In this document: piece after piece, positions 6,935 through 14,456 of the stretch
Numbering within the stretch: position 1 is the first letter of the stretch
Layout of the letters: each line of letters opens with the position of its first letter
Source: Desulfurococcales archaeon ex4484_217_1
GTDB taxonomy: Archaea > Thermoproteota > Thermoprotei_A > EX4484-217-1
Reading direction: 5' to 3'
Assembly: GCA_002254745.1 (NCBI GenBank)
Contig: NJED01000015.1
Location: 1 to 18,871 of the forward strand
DNA length: 18,871 nt
Program-made: the position numbers and the translations under genes
The notes under the pieces: generated by a model
Database searches by the model: none
What the model saw: only the letters and a program-made list of their open reading frames with translations
Told to the model about the DNA's origin: nothing

Positions 6935-7746
6935 TTAAATATATTTTATGCTTAACCCCATGCTCACAGCAAAAGATTCAACGATTTTCCTCTGTGAAGA
7001 TTTTACACCTTTTTTCTCTATGATAATATATTTCACGGGATGCATTGTTTTATTTAAAGCTTGCTCTAATATATCATAGCTTAACATGTTAAGTACATGC
7101 TTTGAAAATATGTGACTATAGCAAACATCGGAGTGTAAACAGTATCTAGTGTGTTTTCCTGAGTAATGACCGCCACCTACACCTATGGCTCCGAGACATC
7201 GTATGTGTTTTCTAGAGTTAATGTCGGCTAGCGCTTTTAATATAGCTTCTGCTATAATCTCTGCTAAAAAACTAGTGGTTTACTTAGATTTGTTGGGCCA
7301 TGATGCGTTGCTTCGTAAACTACTTCGTATTCTTTAACATGCCTTTCCACAGCAGTTTTGCTAATATGGGCGATTATGGCTTTAGCTAGAGGAGGGTATG
7401 TTTTTGAAAGTTCCCTAGGGTTGGCACCGTATAGTTTCTCATTACTTAAATTTCCTGTAAAATGTACAGTTAATGATTTAATGCGTTTAATACTACTATG
7501 TCTAGATAGGTAAATGTAGTATTCAGCATCAAAATATTGGTCCACATAATCTATGAATACTATGTCATCCTTGAAAGAAGCCAAGTATGAATCATAGTTT
7601 GAATTATAAAAGAGCCCTACTAATCGACTATTAATTTTCTCCACGTGTATTTTGTCAAAATACTCTAAATTTCTTAAATTTTCTGCTATGTTTATACCTG
7701 CAGGATCTTGTATAGAGTAAACTAGTAAATATTTAGCCTTATACAA
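6935..7746 (-). pseudogene. dtdA: D-aminoacyl-tRNA deacylase (DTD2 family), frameshifted
   Basis: DtdA hydrolyses D-amino acids from tRNA and normally has about 270 residues. The first part (7746-7264, TTG start behind GAGGTAG) has the family N-terminus (VYSIQDPAGINIAENL), SRHSSIKRIKSLTVHFTGN and YEATHHGPTNLSKPLVF, then hits TAG. The remainder lies one base out of frame from 7267 to 6935, opening LAEIIAEAILKAL and including GAIGVGGGHYSGKHTRYC, KHVLNML, IIIEKKGVKS and a natural TAA. It has no start of its own. A single extra T in the T6 run would join both parts. Even then about 17 conserved residues (the block around EIGS and the following W) would be missing between PLVF and LAEII. So deletion plus frameshift is favoured over simple slippage. 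It sits 11 nt after ftsY, in the same operon. Confidence 0.85.
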
Positions 7747-7757
7747 ATCTGCTACCT

Positions 7758-8648
7758 CTATCCTAATATTAATGAGACTATTTTTTCAGGATCGTAGGGT
7801 TCAAGATCATCATATTTTTGACCTGTGCCTACATATATGATAGGTTTCTGTAATTCATAGGCTAAAGATAAAGCGACTCCTCCTTTAACATCAGCGTCCA
7901 TTTTAGCTATGACAATGTTATCTACACCTACATGTTCGTTAAACATTTTCGCTTGCTCAACAGCATCATTTCCTGTAAGCGCATCTACTACAAGTGTTTT
8001 AAAATCGGGTTCTATAACTCTAACGATTTTCTTTAACTCGTTAACTAAATCTATGTCTGTATGCATTCTGCCTGCAGTGTCTATGAGGACGACGTCGTAG
8101 CTGTGTTTTTCCGCATAACGCACGGTATCAAAGGCTACTGCAGCAGGATCACTACCATACTTATGCTTAATTACAGGTAATCCTAGTCTTCTAGCATGAT
8201 ACTCTATTTGTTCTTGAGCTCCTGCTCTATAGGTGTCTGCTGCTGAGAGAATGGGCTTAAAACCATGATCTTTTAGCTTTTTAGCTATTTTAGCTATGGT
8301 TGTTGTTTTCCCAACACCATTAATACCTAAGAATACTATAGCTACTGGTTTTTTCTTTGCCTTAAGCTTATCTAGTTCCCTAATAAAATCCGTGCCCTTA
8401 GAATTCTTCAGAACATTTAAGACTATATTTTTCAAAGCGTCTAATACTTCACCTTTGCTCTTAAACGGTTTTTCTTCGTACCTTAACCTTAATTCCTCAA
8501 TTATTTTTTCGGCAACAGTATATGCTACATCGCATTCTACTAGTTGAAAAAGTAATTCATTAAGCGTTTCATCTAATGTTTCTTTAGATATTTTCCCTGA
8601 AACCTTTTCAGTAAAATTTCTAAATATTCTTCTAAGACCGTTAAACAA
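7758..8648 (-). CDS. ftsY: Signal recognition particle receptor FtsY
   Basis: FtsY docks SRP-ribosome complexes at the membrane through a GTP-dependent heterodimer with SRP54. The 296-residue protein has a four-helix N domain (about 1-95) and the G domain. The G domain carries P-loop GINGVGKT (108-115), the SAADTYRAGAQEQ insertion box, DTAGR (190-194), the AKMD guanine-specificity motif (248-251, with Ala in place of the usual Thr) and DADVKGG. FtsY, not SRP54, is indicated by the absence of an M domain and by the closing GTGQKYDDLEPYDPE. The start is TTG 6 nt behind GAGGAG. There is no acidic A domain, as is normal in archaea. Confidence 0.96.
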   Translation of the reverse strand: MFNGLRRIFRNFTEKVSGKISKETLDETLNELLFQLVECDVAYTVAEKIIEELRLRYEEKPFKSKGEVLDALKNIVLNVLKNSKGTDFIRELDKLKAKKKPVAIVFLGINGVGKTTTIAKIAKKLKDHGFKPILSAADTYRAGAQEQIEYHARRLGLPVIKHKYGSDPAAVAFDTVRYAEKHSYDVVLIDTAGRMHTDIDLVNELKKIVRVIEPDFKTLVVDALTGNDAVEQAKMFNEHVGVDNIVIAKMDADVKGGVALSLAYELQKPIIYVGTGQKYDDLEPYDPEKIVSLILG

Positions 8649-8670
8649 AGATTACTCCTCAACAGAAAAC

Positions 8671-9111
8671 TTATTTTCTCTTTTCAGCTAATTTTTCCTG
8701 TATCCTTTTAATAGCCCCCTGTATTATTGATATTTTTCGAGATACTTCGGCAAGTTCTTTTTGTACTTTCCCTAGATCTTCACTTAAATCCTTCTCATAC
8801 TCAACTAATTTTTCTTCAGCTTCAGCAGGTTTCAATATCGCATAAATGCCTGCTCCTAAATTGTAAAGTATTTTTGAAGGATCTATTATACCTGCCTCTA
8901 CAAAAACTCTGCTACCTAGTGGGACAAGAATTTTCTCGCCTTTGCTAAGTGTAGAAAGTGTCTTAAGTTCCTCCCTAACTATTCTTGCTTCGTTTAAAAG
9001 AGAAACTAATGCATCGAGTCCTGATTTAAGCGCTTCATACTGTGCTTGTAGGTTCTGTAACTCTACGAAGTATCTTTCCAACTCCTCTCTTAACTTAGCC
9101 TCTTCAGACAT
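8671..9111 (-). CDS. pfdA: Prefoldin subunit alpha
   Basis: Archaeal prefoldin, a jellyfish-shaped hexamer of two alpha and four beta subunits, holds unfolded proteins for the thermosome. The protein has two long coiled-coil helices (about 3-45 and 100-143) flanking a beta-hairpin region (ILVPLGSRVFVEAGIIDPSKILYNLGAGIYA), the class I alpha pattern. I start at the ATG at 9111 (146 residues) because a GGTG SD lies just upstream. The ATG at 9123 would add four residues but lacks an SD. It sits between L18a and FtsY, a usual crenarchaeal neighbourhood. Confidence 0.93.
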   Translation of the reverse strand: MSEEAKLREELERYFVELQNLQAQYEALKSGLDALVSLLNEARIVREELKTLSTLSKGEKILVPLGSRVFVEAGIIDPSKILYNLGAGIYAILKPAEAEEKLVEYEKDLSEDLGKVQKELAEVSRKISIIQGAIKRIQEKLAEKRK

Positions 9112-9127
9112 TAGATGCACCATGAAG

Positions 9128-9391
9128 TTATGTTAGAACTATTTTGTCAAGTAAACTCAGTTTATAGATGTTAGGGTCTTTACTTTCTTCAGGCCTTATT
9201 TCATATATTTTAAGTATTTTTATATGCTTCCGTTTAACCTTATGTCTACTGCCAAGTTCTGAATACACTATTTCAATAGCGTCTTCAGGTTTTACTGCTC
9301 TAACGTCTTTTACGAATTTTTGAATTCTAGAGAATTCATCATGGCCTATGAGCATTTGTCCTTCTATTCTATATACTTTAACTTTAAACAC
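9128..9391 (-). CDS. rplX: Ribosomal protein L18a (LX / eL20)
   Basis: This small archaeal large-subunit protein is recognised by the opening FKVKVYRIEG, the central FSRIQKFVKDVRAVKPEDAIE and SELGSRHKVKRKHIKI. Its start is masked: several TTG and GTG codons lie in frame. I choose GTG at 9391 because AGGTGA precedes it at good spacing and the product then begins where the family does (87 residues). The aIF6 stop lies 1 nt upstream, so the two are coupled. The further upstream TTG at 9412 would add an unconserved ILQVSKV-type leader within aIF6. Confidence 0.9.
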   Translation of the reverse strand: MFKVKVYRIEGQMLIGHDEFSRIQKFVKDVRAVKPEDAIEIVYSELGSRHKVKRKHIKILKIYEIRPEESKDPNIYKLSLLDKIVLT

Positions 9392-9392
9392 C

Positions 9393-10073
9393 TTACTCAC
9401 CTGCAATATCAAATATTTGTTCTATTCTCATTATTTCAGGGCCTGTTGTTCTTTCACCAACTAATGCTCCAAAGGAGTTAACTACTATGCCTGTCTTTAT
9501 AAATGAAACGCCGAAGTTCACTGTGCCTACATCTGCTCTTACCTTAAATAGGTCTTCCAAAAATTTTAACTCTTCCGCCGAAGCTTCCGGGTGAACCAAC
9601 ATCCCTTTATTCGTAGCTACGGCAACAGAACCTACTGTTGGAATACCAGCTATAGTACCTTGCTCGACAGGTACATCGAGTATATCCTCTATGAATTTAA
9701 TAGTTTTCCTATCTAATTCTGGATGCACTAAGGCTGCTTTATCGTTGGCTAAGATTATGTTGCCTACTGCTGTTTTCTTTGATGGTAATACTCCTATATT
9801 TAATACATTTTTTAAATTTCTCCTAATTGCTTCAAGCTCTTCATCTTTAACAAGGTATGGTAGGATTATGCCTTTATTGTTTCCAGCCATGAGAATTCCT
9901 ATGATTGGAGAATCCATTATCTTTACTTGTAAGATTTCAGTTTTAAGAACTTCTCCTATAGCATTTAACAATTTATTAGGGGTGTTAGGAGGTGTAAAAG
10001 TGAGTTTATCGTTTGTGAAAATGAACGCCCCTATGTATATGTTCCCGTTAAATGAAACTCTATAGGAAGGCAT
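9393..10073 (-). CDS. eif6: Translation initiation factor aIF6
   Basis: aIF6 binds the 50S subunit at L14/L24e and blocks premature joining with the 30S. The 226-residue protein is full length, with the five pseudo-symmetric pentein repeats visible as recurrent ILANDKAALVHPEL and VATNKGMLVHPEA modules. It also shows IPTVGSVAVATN, and GTVNFGVSFIKTGIVVNSFG in the last repeat. It starts with ATG 4 nt after L31e and runs into L18a. The L39e-L31e-aIF6-L18a order is conserved in archaea. Confidence 0.97.
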   Translation of the reverse strand: MPSYRVSFNGNIYIGAFIFTNDKLTFTPPNTPNKLLNAIGEVLKTEILQVKIMDSPIIGILMAGNNKGIILPYLVKDEELEAIRRNLKNVLNIGVLPSKKTAVGNIILANDKAALVHPELDRKTIKFIEDILDVPVEQGTIAGIPTVGSVAVATNKGMLVHPEASAEELKFLEDLFKVRADVGTVNFGVSFIKTGIVVNSFGALVGERTTGPEIMRIEQIFDIAGE

Positions 10074-10077
10074 TGCA

Positions 10078-10350
10078 CTATTCTCCTAAGAGATAAACTT
10101 TAGCAACATTATCCTCGGTTTTTACAACTTTCACCCTAACTCTTCTGGGAGGTTTCTCTATACCTCTGCTCCATACGTATTCGTTAAGCTTATTGGATAT
10201 TATGACTTTCTCTGCTTTAACATGTCTTTTAACGAAATTTTTGATTAATCTAATGGCTCTCGGAGCTCTTTTGGTTCTTTGCAGGAAATATGCTTTTCTC
10301 AATGGAATAACGTATTCTCTTTCCAAAACTATGCTTTTCTTCTCAGACAC
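10078..10350 (-). CDS. rpl31e: Ribosomal protein L31e
   Basis: This 90-residue protein lies near the exit tunnel of the archaeal large subunit. It shows the family pattern: LEREYVIPLRKAYF at the N-terminus, then RAPRAIRLIKNFVKRHVKAEKV, then a WSRGIEKPPRRVRVKVVK strand pair. The start is GTG behind GGTGATC at close spacing, 17 nt after L39e. Confidence 0.96.
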   Translation of the reverse strand: MSEKKSIVLEREYVIPLRKAYFLQRTKRAPRAIRLIKNFVKRHVKAEKVIISNKLNEYVWSRGIEKPPRRVRVKVVKTEDNVAKVYLLGE

Positions 10351-10367
10351 AAGCGATCACCAGTCTA

Positions 10368-10523
10368 CTATATTTTTAACTTAACTCTTCTCCAATGCCT
10401 CATTTTCGGATGTCTTCTAAATTTTCCTCCAGTCCTAGCTACAACCCATAGTGGGACTGTAAAATTAGACTTCAAAGCTCTAGCTAGTCTTAACTTTCTA
10501 GCTACGTGTATGTAGTGGGCCAT
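10368..10523 (-). CDS. rpl39e: Ribosomal protein L39e
   Basis: This 51-residue, very basic protein lines the exit tunnel. It begins MAHYIHVARKLRLARALKSN and contains FTVPLWVVARTGGKFRRHPK and RHWRR, which match the L39e family closely (KxRLAxAxKxNxxVPxWV, then RHWRR). It lies between the PDCD5-like gene and L31e with spacers of about 10 and 17 nt, its normal archaeal position. Small size is usual for the family. Confidence 0.95.
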   Translation of the reverse strand: MAHYIHVARKLRLARALKSNFTVPLWVVARTGGKFRRHPKMRHWRRVKLKI

Positions 10524-10533
10524 AGTTTAAACC

Positions 10534-10887
10534 TCACTTCTCCTTAATCCTTATTTTGAATTCTTTTCGCGTTCGAGCATAGATTTCCGCTAAGATGGTT
10601 TTCAGTGTTTCATCGTCTATTGGGATTTTTATTCTCCCCGTTTGCGCTAAGGCTATTAACTGTTCCTCTACGTAAGTTGCAATATCTGGTCTTATAAGTT
10701 TTACATTATAGAGGCGCTCAAGAGCTCTTGGCGTAAGTATTCTTCGAAGAATGGCTTGCTTTCGTGCTTCTAGCTCTTTCTCTAGTCTTCTTCTCCTTTC
10801 TTCTTCTAAGAGCCTCCTTTGAAGCTCCAGTAGTTTCCTCCGTTTAATCTCTTCTAGTTCCTCGTCGCTTATACCTTCGTAGCTCAT
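10534..10887 (-). CDS. PDCD5/TFAR19-like DNA-binding protein
   Basis: The 117-residue protein belongs to the archaeal PDCD5 family (COG2118), a small helical bundle that binds DNA in vitro; its cellular role is unclear. It has a long charged N-terminal helix (about 5-45, ISDEELEEIKRRKLLELQRR onward). The conserved core follows (ILRRILTPRALERLYNVKLIRPDIATYVEEQLIALAQTGRI) with IPIDDETLKTIL. It starts with ATG, 39 nt after S19e, and precedes L39e, the typical crenarchaeal order. Confidence 0.95.
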   Translation of the reverse strand: MSYEGISDEELEEIKRRKLLELQRRLLEEERRRRLEKELEARKQAILRRILTPRALERLYNVKLIRPDIATYVEEQLIALAQTGRIKIPIDDETLKTILAEIYARTRKEFKIRIKEK

Positions 10888-10926
10888 AGTTACCGCCTTA
10901 GCTCATTAGCTACTATTTCTTGCCCC

Positions 10927-11391
10927 CTATTTTAGATATTTTTCCAGCTCCTTATTTTCTTTGACTAGTTCCCTCATAATCTTATTAGCTAGTTTATCAA
11001 GGAGTGAACGTCCTTTAGGCGATAATGTCCTACCTTTTCTCGGTACCTTCACAACTAACCCTGCTTTTTCAAGTTGCTGTAGTGCTTTCCTTACAATGCT
11101 TCCCGAGCCTCTTACGAAGTGTTCGGGAGCAACACCGTAGTTCTTACGACCACCATAGGCTACTCTTAAACTTTCAATTCCAACAGGTTCGACTCGTACA
11201 TAAAGTTTCCTTAAAATAGAGGCGCAGCGATAATACCACCAATCAGGATCACTTGGTACTCTTTCCTTATGTGCACCTGTTTTAACGTAGGAAGCCCACT
11301 CTGGATGTTTTACTTGAGGAACTTTCTCCTTAAGGTATTTGGCCAGTTCCGCTATTAGTCTGTCAGCTGGTACTTGAATTGCCGATACCAT
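10927..11391 (-). CDS. rps19e: Ribosomal protein S19e
   Basis: This 30S head protein of archaeal/eukaryotic type has 154 residues and an intact winged-helix fold. Key stretches are PEWASYVKTGAHKERVPSDP, then DWWYYRCASILRKLYVR, YGGRKNYGVAPEHFVRGSGS, and RKALQQLEKAGLVVK in the wing helix. It starts with ATG, 32 nt after the YhbY-like gene. Confidence 0.97.
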   Translation of the reverse strand: MVSAIQVPADRLIAELAKYLKEKVPQVKHPEWASYVKTGAHKERVPSDPDWWYYRCASILRKLYVRVEPVGIESLRVAYGGRKNYGVAPEHFVRGSGSIVRKALQQLEKAGLVVKVPRKGRTLSPKGRSLLDKLANKIMRELVKENKELEKYLK

Positions 11392-11423
11392 TAAGATTCA
11401 CCGAATTGTTGCTATATGCTTAT

Positions 11424-11726
11424 TCACATACTGGTTTTAAGTTTTTTCTTCAAAGCTTTTTCACTCCTATATATTGTGAATGTTTTACCTCTCACCTCTA
11501 CTAGCAAGGCACCTAGCTTTTCTGCAGCTTCTTTAGCTATTTGAAACCTATCCTTCTTTTCAACATCAAAAGCTGCTTTCAGTATTTTGACTTTAACTAT
11601 TCCTTGCTCTTTAAGTCTCCTATCTATTTCTCTTAAAATACCTTCGGAAATTCCTGCTTTTCCTATTCTAACGTCCGGTTTTCTTTGCTGACAGTATTTC
11701 TTAAGCTCCTTTAATTTCTTCGACAT
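11424..11726 (-). CDS. YhbY-type CRM-domain RNA-binding protein
   Basis: This is a single CRM domain of about 100 residues, as in bacterial YhbY, which associates with pre-50S particles. The signature is QQRKPDVRIGKAGISEGILREIDRRLKEQGIVKVKIL, whose GKAGIS loop corresponds to the CRM GxxG region. It ends with a strand (LVEVRGKTFTIYRSEK) and a basic tail. The ATG, behind AAGGTGA, overlaps the end of the Rpp21 gene by 16 nt. Linkage with RNase P and S19e supports a role in RNA or ribosome assembly. Confidence 0.92.
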   Translation of the reverse strand: MSKKLKELKKYCQQRKPDVRIGKAGISEGILREIDRRLKEQGIVKVKILKAAFDVEKKDRFQIAKEAAEKLGALLVEVRGKTFTIYRSEKALKKKLKTSM

Positions 11727-12040
11727 CTTTTCACCTTAAAGTAGTATCTTTTAATCCATCCGCATAACTTACACTTAGCTACTATGCGTGATCCTTTACC
11801 TTCACTTCTAATTCTAATGTTAAGAGTTAATCCTGGGATCAGTGGTATGTCGCATTGTTTACATATGTTTCTCTTTATTGTCCGCGGAATTCTAACTCTG
11901 CTTTTCTCTGCTATTCGAAACATTAACTTAGTGTAACTTCTAGCTACATCGTATTTTTTCTTTTTCGTTTCCTCTAGAGCTAATTGGTAAAGCCATTTGA
12001 TACGTTGTCTTGCTATATCCCTAATTTCTTTCTTTGACAT
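11711..12040 (-). CDS. rnp4: RNase P protein component 4 (Rpp21/Rpr2)
   Basis: Rpp21 works with Rpp29 on the specificity domain of archaeal RNase P, which trims tRNA 5' ends. N-terminal helices (about 1-55, ARQRIKWLYQLALEE; ARSYTKLMFRIAEKSRVRIP) precede a zinc ribbon with CKQC and CKLC pairs. I start at the ATG at 12040 (109 residues). A GTG at 12052 would add four residues. A TATA-like TTTATAAT is centred about 23 nt upstream of this ATG, so the transcript may be leaderless. It heads the long minus-strand cluster. Confidence 0.93.
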   Translation of the reverse strand: MSKKEIRDIARQRIKWLYQLALEETKKKKYDVARSYTKLMFRIAEKSRVRIPRTIKRNICKQCDIPLIPGLTLNIRIRSEGKGSRIVAKCKLCGWIKRYYFKVKRCRRN

Positions 12041-12055
12041 TTGAAATTCCACATT

Positions 12056-12068
12056 AACATTATAAACT
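12056..12068. promoter_or_regulatory. Shared TATA region between rnp4 and nep1
   Basis: The 68-nt divergent spacer holds a near-symmetric box: ATTATAAAC on the plus strand and GTTTATAAT on the minus strand. On the minus strand it is about 23 nt before the rnp4 ATG, right for a leaderless message. On the plus strand it is 42-48 nt before nep1, leaving a leader long enough for the AAGGTG SD in front of that gene. Confidence 0.45.
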
Positions 12069-12108
12069 CGGAAACTCTTAACATTTCATGCACTAAGGTG
12101 TTGCTGTA

Positions 12109-12795
12109 ATGAATAGGGAAAAGTATGCTCTGATATTGGCAGAGTCAAGTTTAGAATTAGTACCGAGGAGTTTATGGAAGCATCCCGCGGTTATTAAAAA
12201 TGCAAGACGTAGAGGTAAGAAACCAGCTGAAATACTGTTAGATACTTCAATACATTACCATGCAATGAAGACATTGCCTAAAAGAGAGAAAAGGGGTAGA
12301 CCAGATATAGTGCATGTCTCCCTCCTTTTAGCTTTAAATTCTCCGCTTAACCAGGAAGGAATGCTCAACATATTCGTGCATACCATAGAGGACTATGTAA
12401 TATCGGTTAAGCCTGAAGTAAGAATACCAAAGAATTACAATAGATTTATTGGCTTAATGGAGCAATTACTTAAATATGGTAAAGTTCCTCCAGAAGCGGA
12501 GGAACCATTGATGTTCGTTAAAACAATGAAGCTAAAGGATCTTATAGATAAAATAAAACCGAGAAAAGTTATTTTATTTTCAGAAAAAGGTGAAAAGATA
12601 CGTTTAACTGAAATACCTAAATTCCTGTGGAAAGGAGACGCCTTTATAATTGGTGGTTTTCCACATGGTGATTTTGAAGAGGAAACATATGCGGTTTGCA
12701 ACGAGGTTTACTCCTTATACAGTAAAACTCTTGAGACATGGACTGTTCTTTCACGCATTCTAACGATCTTAGAAATGGATAATAATGTATTATAG
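12109..12795 (+). CDS. nep1: Nep1/Emg1 rRNA pseudouridine N1-methyltransferase
   Basis: Nep1 is a SPOUT-class enzyme that methylates N1 of a pseudouridine in helix 35 of 16S rRNA and assists 30S assembly. The 228-residue protein has normal archaeal length. It shows the substrate-binding segment LLDTSIHYHAMKTLPKREKRGRPDIVH (written here as LLDTSIHYHAMKTL and KRGRPDIVH), the NQEGMLNIFVHT segment, and the C-terminal knot loop FIIGGFPHGDF. It starts with ATG behind AAGGTG. It is the first plus-strand gene, 21 nt before the membrane protein gene. Confidence 0.96.
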   Translation: MNREKYALILAESSLELVPRSLWKHPAVIKNARRRGKKPAEILLDTSIHYHAMKTLPKREKRGRPDIVHVSLLLALNSPLNQEGMLNIFVHTIEDYVISVKPEVRIPKNYNRFIGLMEQLLKYGKVPPEAEEPLMFVKTMKLKDLIDKIKPRKVILFSEKGEKIRLTEIPKFLWKGDAFIIGGFPHGDFEEETYAVCNEVYSLYSKTLETWTVLSRILTILEMDNNVL

Positions 12796-12815
12796 CTACC
12801 GCAGAGACAAGAACC

Positions 12816-14153
12816 ATGAGAAACAACGTAACAAGAGAAAATATTACAGTATGTGTGGTTTTACTTTTAGGAACAATAATTAGGTTAATTTTTGCACCTT
12901 TTTCCAGCGGTTCCGATATTCCCCAGTTCCTAGGCTTTGCCAACACATTGGAAAAGCACGGGTTTTGCTTTTACATGTATGCTACAGGAGATTACTGGAC
13001 TGAGGAAAAATGGCCTTATCCATGGACTTACGTATATTTCCCTTTATGGGGCATCATATTATATGTACTTAAGATAGTAGCTAATGGTTATGTAAGGTCT
13101 TATTTTGAAGGTAGCATGCACATAGTTAAAGTTTCCATGGAATGGATATTAGCTGTAAAGGCTGTTTTAATTTTATGTGATATAGCTATAGCATTACTTA
13201 TATTCGCTATTATGAGAAGAGCAAGGTATGTGGCTATATACTACTTAAACCCCGTAACAATATATAATTCATCGATATATGGAATGTTTGATAACGTAGC
13301 TTTACTGTTTCTAATATTATCCATTTATCTATATTTAAAAGGACGAACATATCCAGCATTAGCGCTCGCAGGACTTTCTTTGACCACTAAACATTCGATA
13401 ATTCTCGCTTCAGCACCTCTATTCCTTAGAATATATTTCTCGTTAGGAAAGAAGAACTTTAAACAATTAATTCTCTTCTTCTCGACCATTATAGTATCTG
13501 TTTTTGGCTTGCTTCTTCCCTTTATAATGCTTTGCCCATTGAGCTTATATAGTTTAATAAAGTGTTTGACAATGCCGGCCAGTATTTACTATACCGAACC
13601 TATATGTTATAGTTTCAACGGGTTATCAAGCCTACTAACCTATGTTAATAAAGAGTACGGTTATGAAACATTGTATCTAATAAAAGCAATATTTTTAGCG
13701 TTCGTGACCTCAGCACTTATAATGTTATGCGTTATAGTATATGTTACGAAAAAAGGATTTAAGGAAATAACAATTCTTGCCTTCGTTTCCTACCTGGTGT
13801 TTGCAGCATTATATTGGAGAGTAAATTATCAGTACTTTGTACCTGTAATAGGTCTTGGTAGTTTAGCATTAAGTAAAGTAAAGCACAATATTTCAAGAAT
13901 GCTCATATTGTCTACAATAATTTATCCTTCTATATGGTTTTTCATGTTCCCTGTTACTTTTTGGTTTCACTACCACGTGTTCTACCCTAATAAACACCTT
14001 ATAGGACTATTAAACATGATTTCTTTAAACATATACTGCAGTAGTATAATTTATGTAGTGTATTCTTTAGGACTTACAACATTATACGTCATAACGCTGC
14101 TTTATCTAGGTTTACATGTGATTAGGGAAGTTAAAGGTAACCTAGCCTCCTAA
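12816..14153 (+). CDS. Polytopic membrane protein, probable GT-C glycosyltransferase
   Basis: The 445-residue protein has roughly ten or more hydrophobic segments and little soluble sequence. After the first segment (about 10-28) a loop carries GSDIPQF (Asp34). It is followed by an aromatic-rich stretch (WPYPWTYVYFPLWG), the layout of GT-C enzymes that use polyprenyl-phosphate sugars. Other GT-C-like pieces are YLNPVTIYNSSIYGMFDN, LALAGLSLTTKHS and WRVNYQYFVPVIGL. The substrate is unknown, and I cannot assign a CAZy family. Together with a heavily sequon-rich secreted protein downstream it could serve surface glycosylation, but the link is only proximity. Its 3' end overlaps the convergent RHH gene by 23 nt. 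Confidence 0.75.
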   Translation: MRNNVTRENITVCVVLLLGTIIRLIFAPFSSGSDIPQFLGFANTLEKHGFCFYMYATGDYWTEEKWPYPWTYVYFPLWGIILYVLKIVANGYVRSYFEGSMHIVKVSMEWILAVKAVLILCDIAIALLIFAIMRRARYVAIYYLNPVTIYNSSIYGMFDNVALLFLILSIYLYLKGRTYPALALAGLSLTTKHSIILASAPLFLRIYFSLGKKNFKQLILFFSTIIVSVFGLLLPFIMLCPLSLYSLIKCLTMPASIYYTEPICYSFNGLSSLLTYVNKEYGYETLYLIKAIFLAFVTSALIMLCVIVYVTKKGFKEITILAFVSYLVFAALYWRVNYQYFVPVIGLGSLALSKVKHNISRMLILSTIIYPSIWFFMFPVTFWFHYHVFYPNKHLIGLLNMISLNIYCSSIIYVVYSLGLTTLYVITLLYLGLHVIREVKGNLAS

Positions 14154-14355
14154 GTCTTTCAATTATTTTTCTTCTATCCTCCTCGGTGAATGGTTCCTTA
14201 TATTTAGATTCTTCGTGTGTGGAAACAACTTCTCTTAAGACATAAGTTACATATTGCGAAACACTAGTAAACCCTGTGTTCTCTATGAGTTTCTTTATTC
14301 TATTATAAAGAGTTATTGGTATAGATACTGTAGTATATTTCCTCTTACTTCTCAT
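14131..14355 (-). CDS. Ribbon-helix-helix (CopG/Arc-like) protein
   Basis: This small protein has the RHH pattern: a basic strand (KYTTVSIPITLYNRIKKL), a helix-turn-helix (TGFTSVSQYVTYVLREV) and a conserved tail (EPFTEEDRRKIIERLRRLGYL). I start at the ATG at 14355 (74 residues). An earlier codon at 14391 would add twelve unconserved residues. TTAAAA about 25 nt upstream suggests a leaderless transcript. RHH proteins dimerise and bind operator DNA; the target here is unknown. It is the only minus-strand gene in the 12.1-16.3 kb block and overlaps its convergent neighbour. Confidence 0.85.
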   Translation of the reverse strand: MRSKRKYTTVSIPITLYNRIKKLIENTGFTSVSQYVTYVLREVVSTHEESKYKEPFTEEDRRKIIERLRRLGYL

Positions 14356-14456
14356 CCTGCATACCCTAAGGAATTTTAATGTTAGAAACATTTAGCATTA
14401 AGGTATAGGTCTGCGTCCACATAAAAACTTTTGTTACTTAATGTCCAAATAGTATT

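Noticed and set aside
7264..7272. Programmed -1 frameshifting to express full dtdA
   Set aside because: The T6 run before a stop permits slippage, but the codons do not form a classical X-XXY-YYZ heptamer and a conserved block of about 17 residues is missing at the same point, so a lesion is more likely. Kept only as an alternative.
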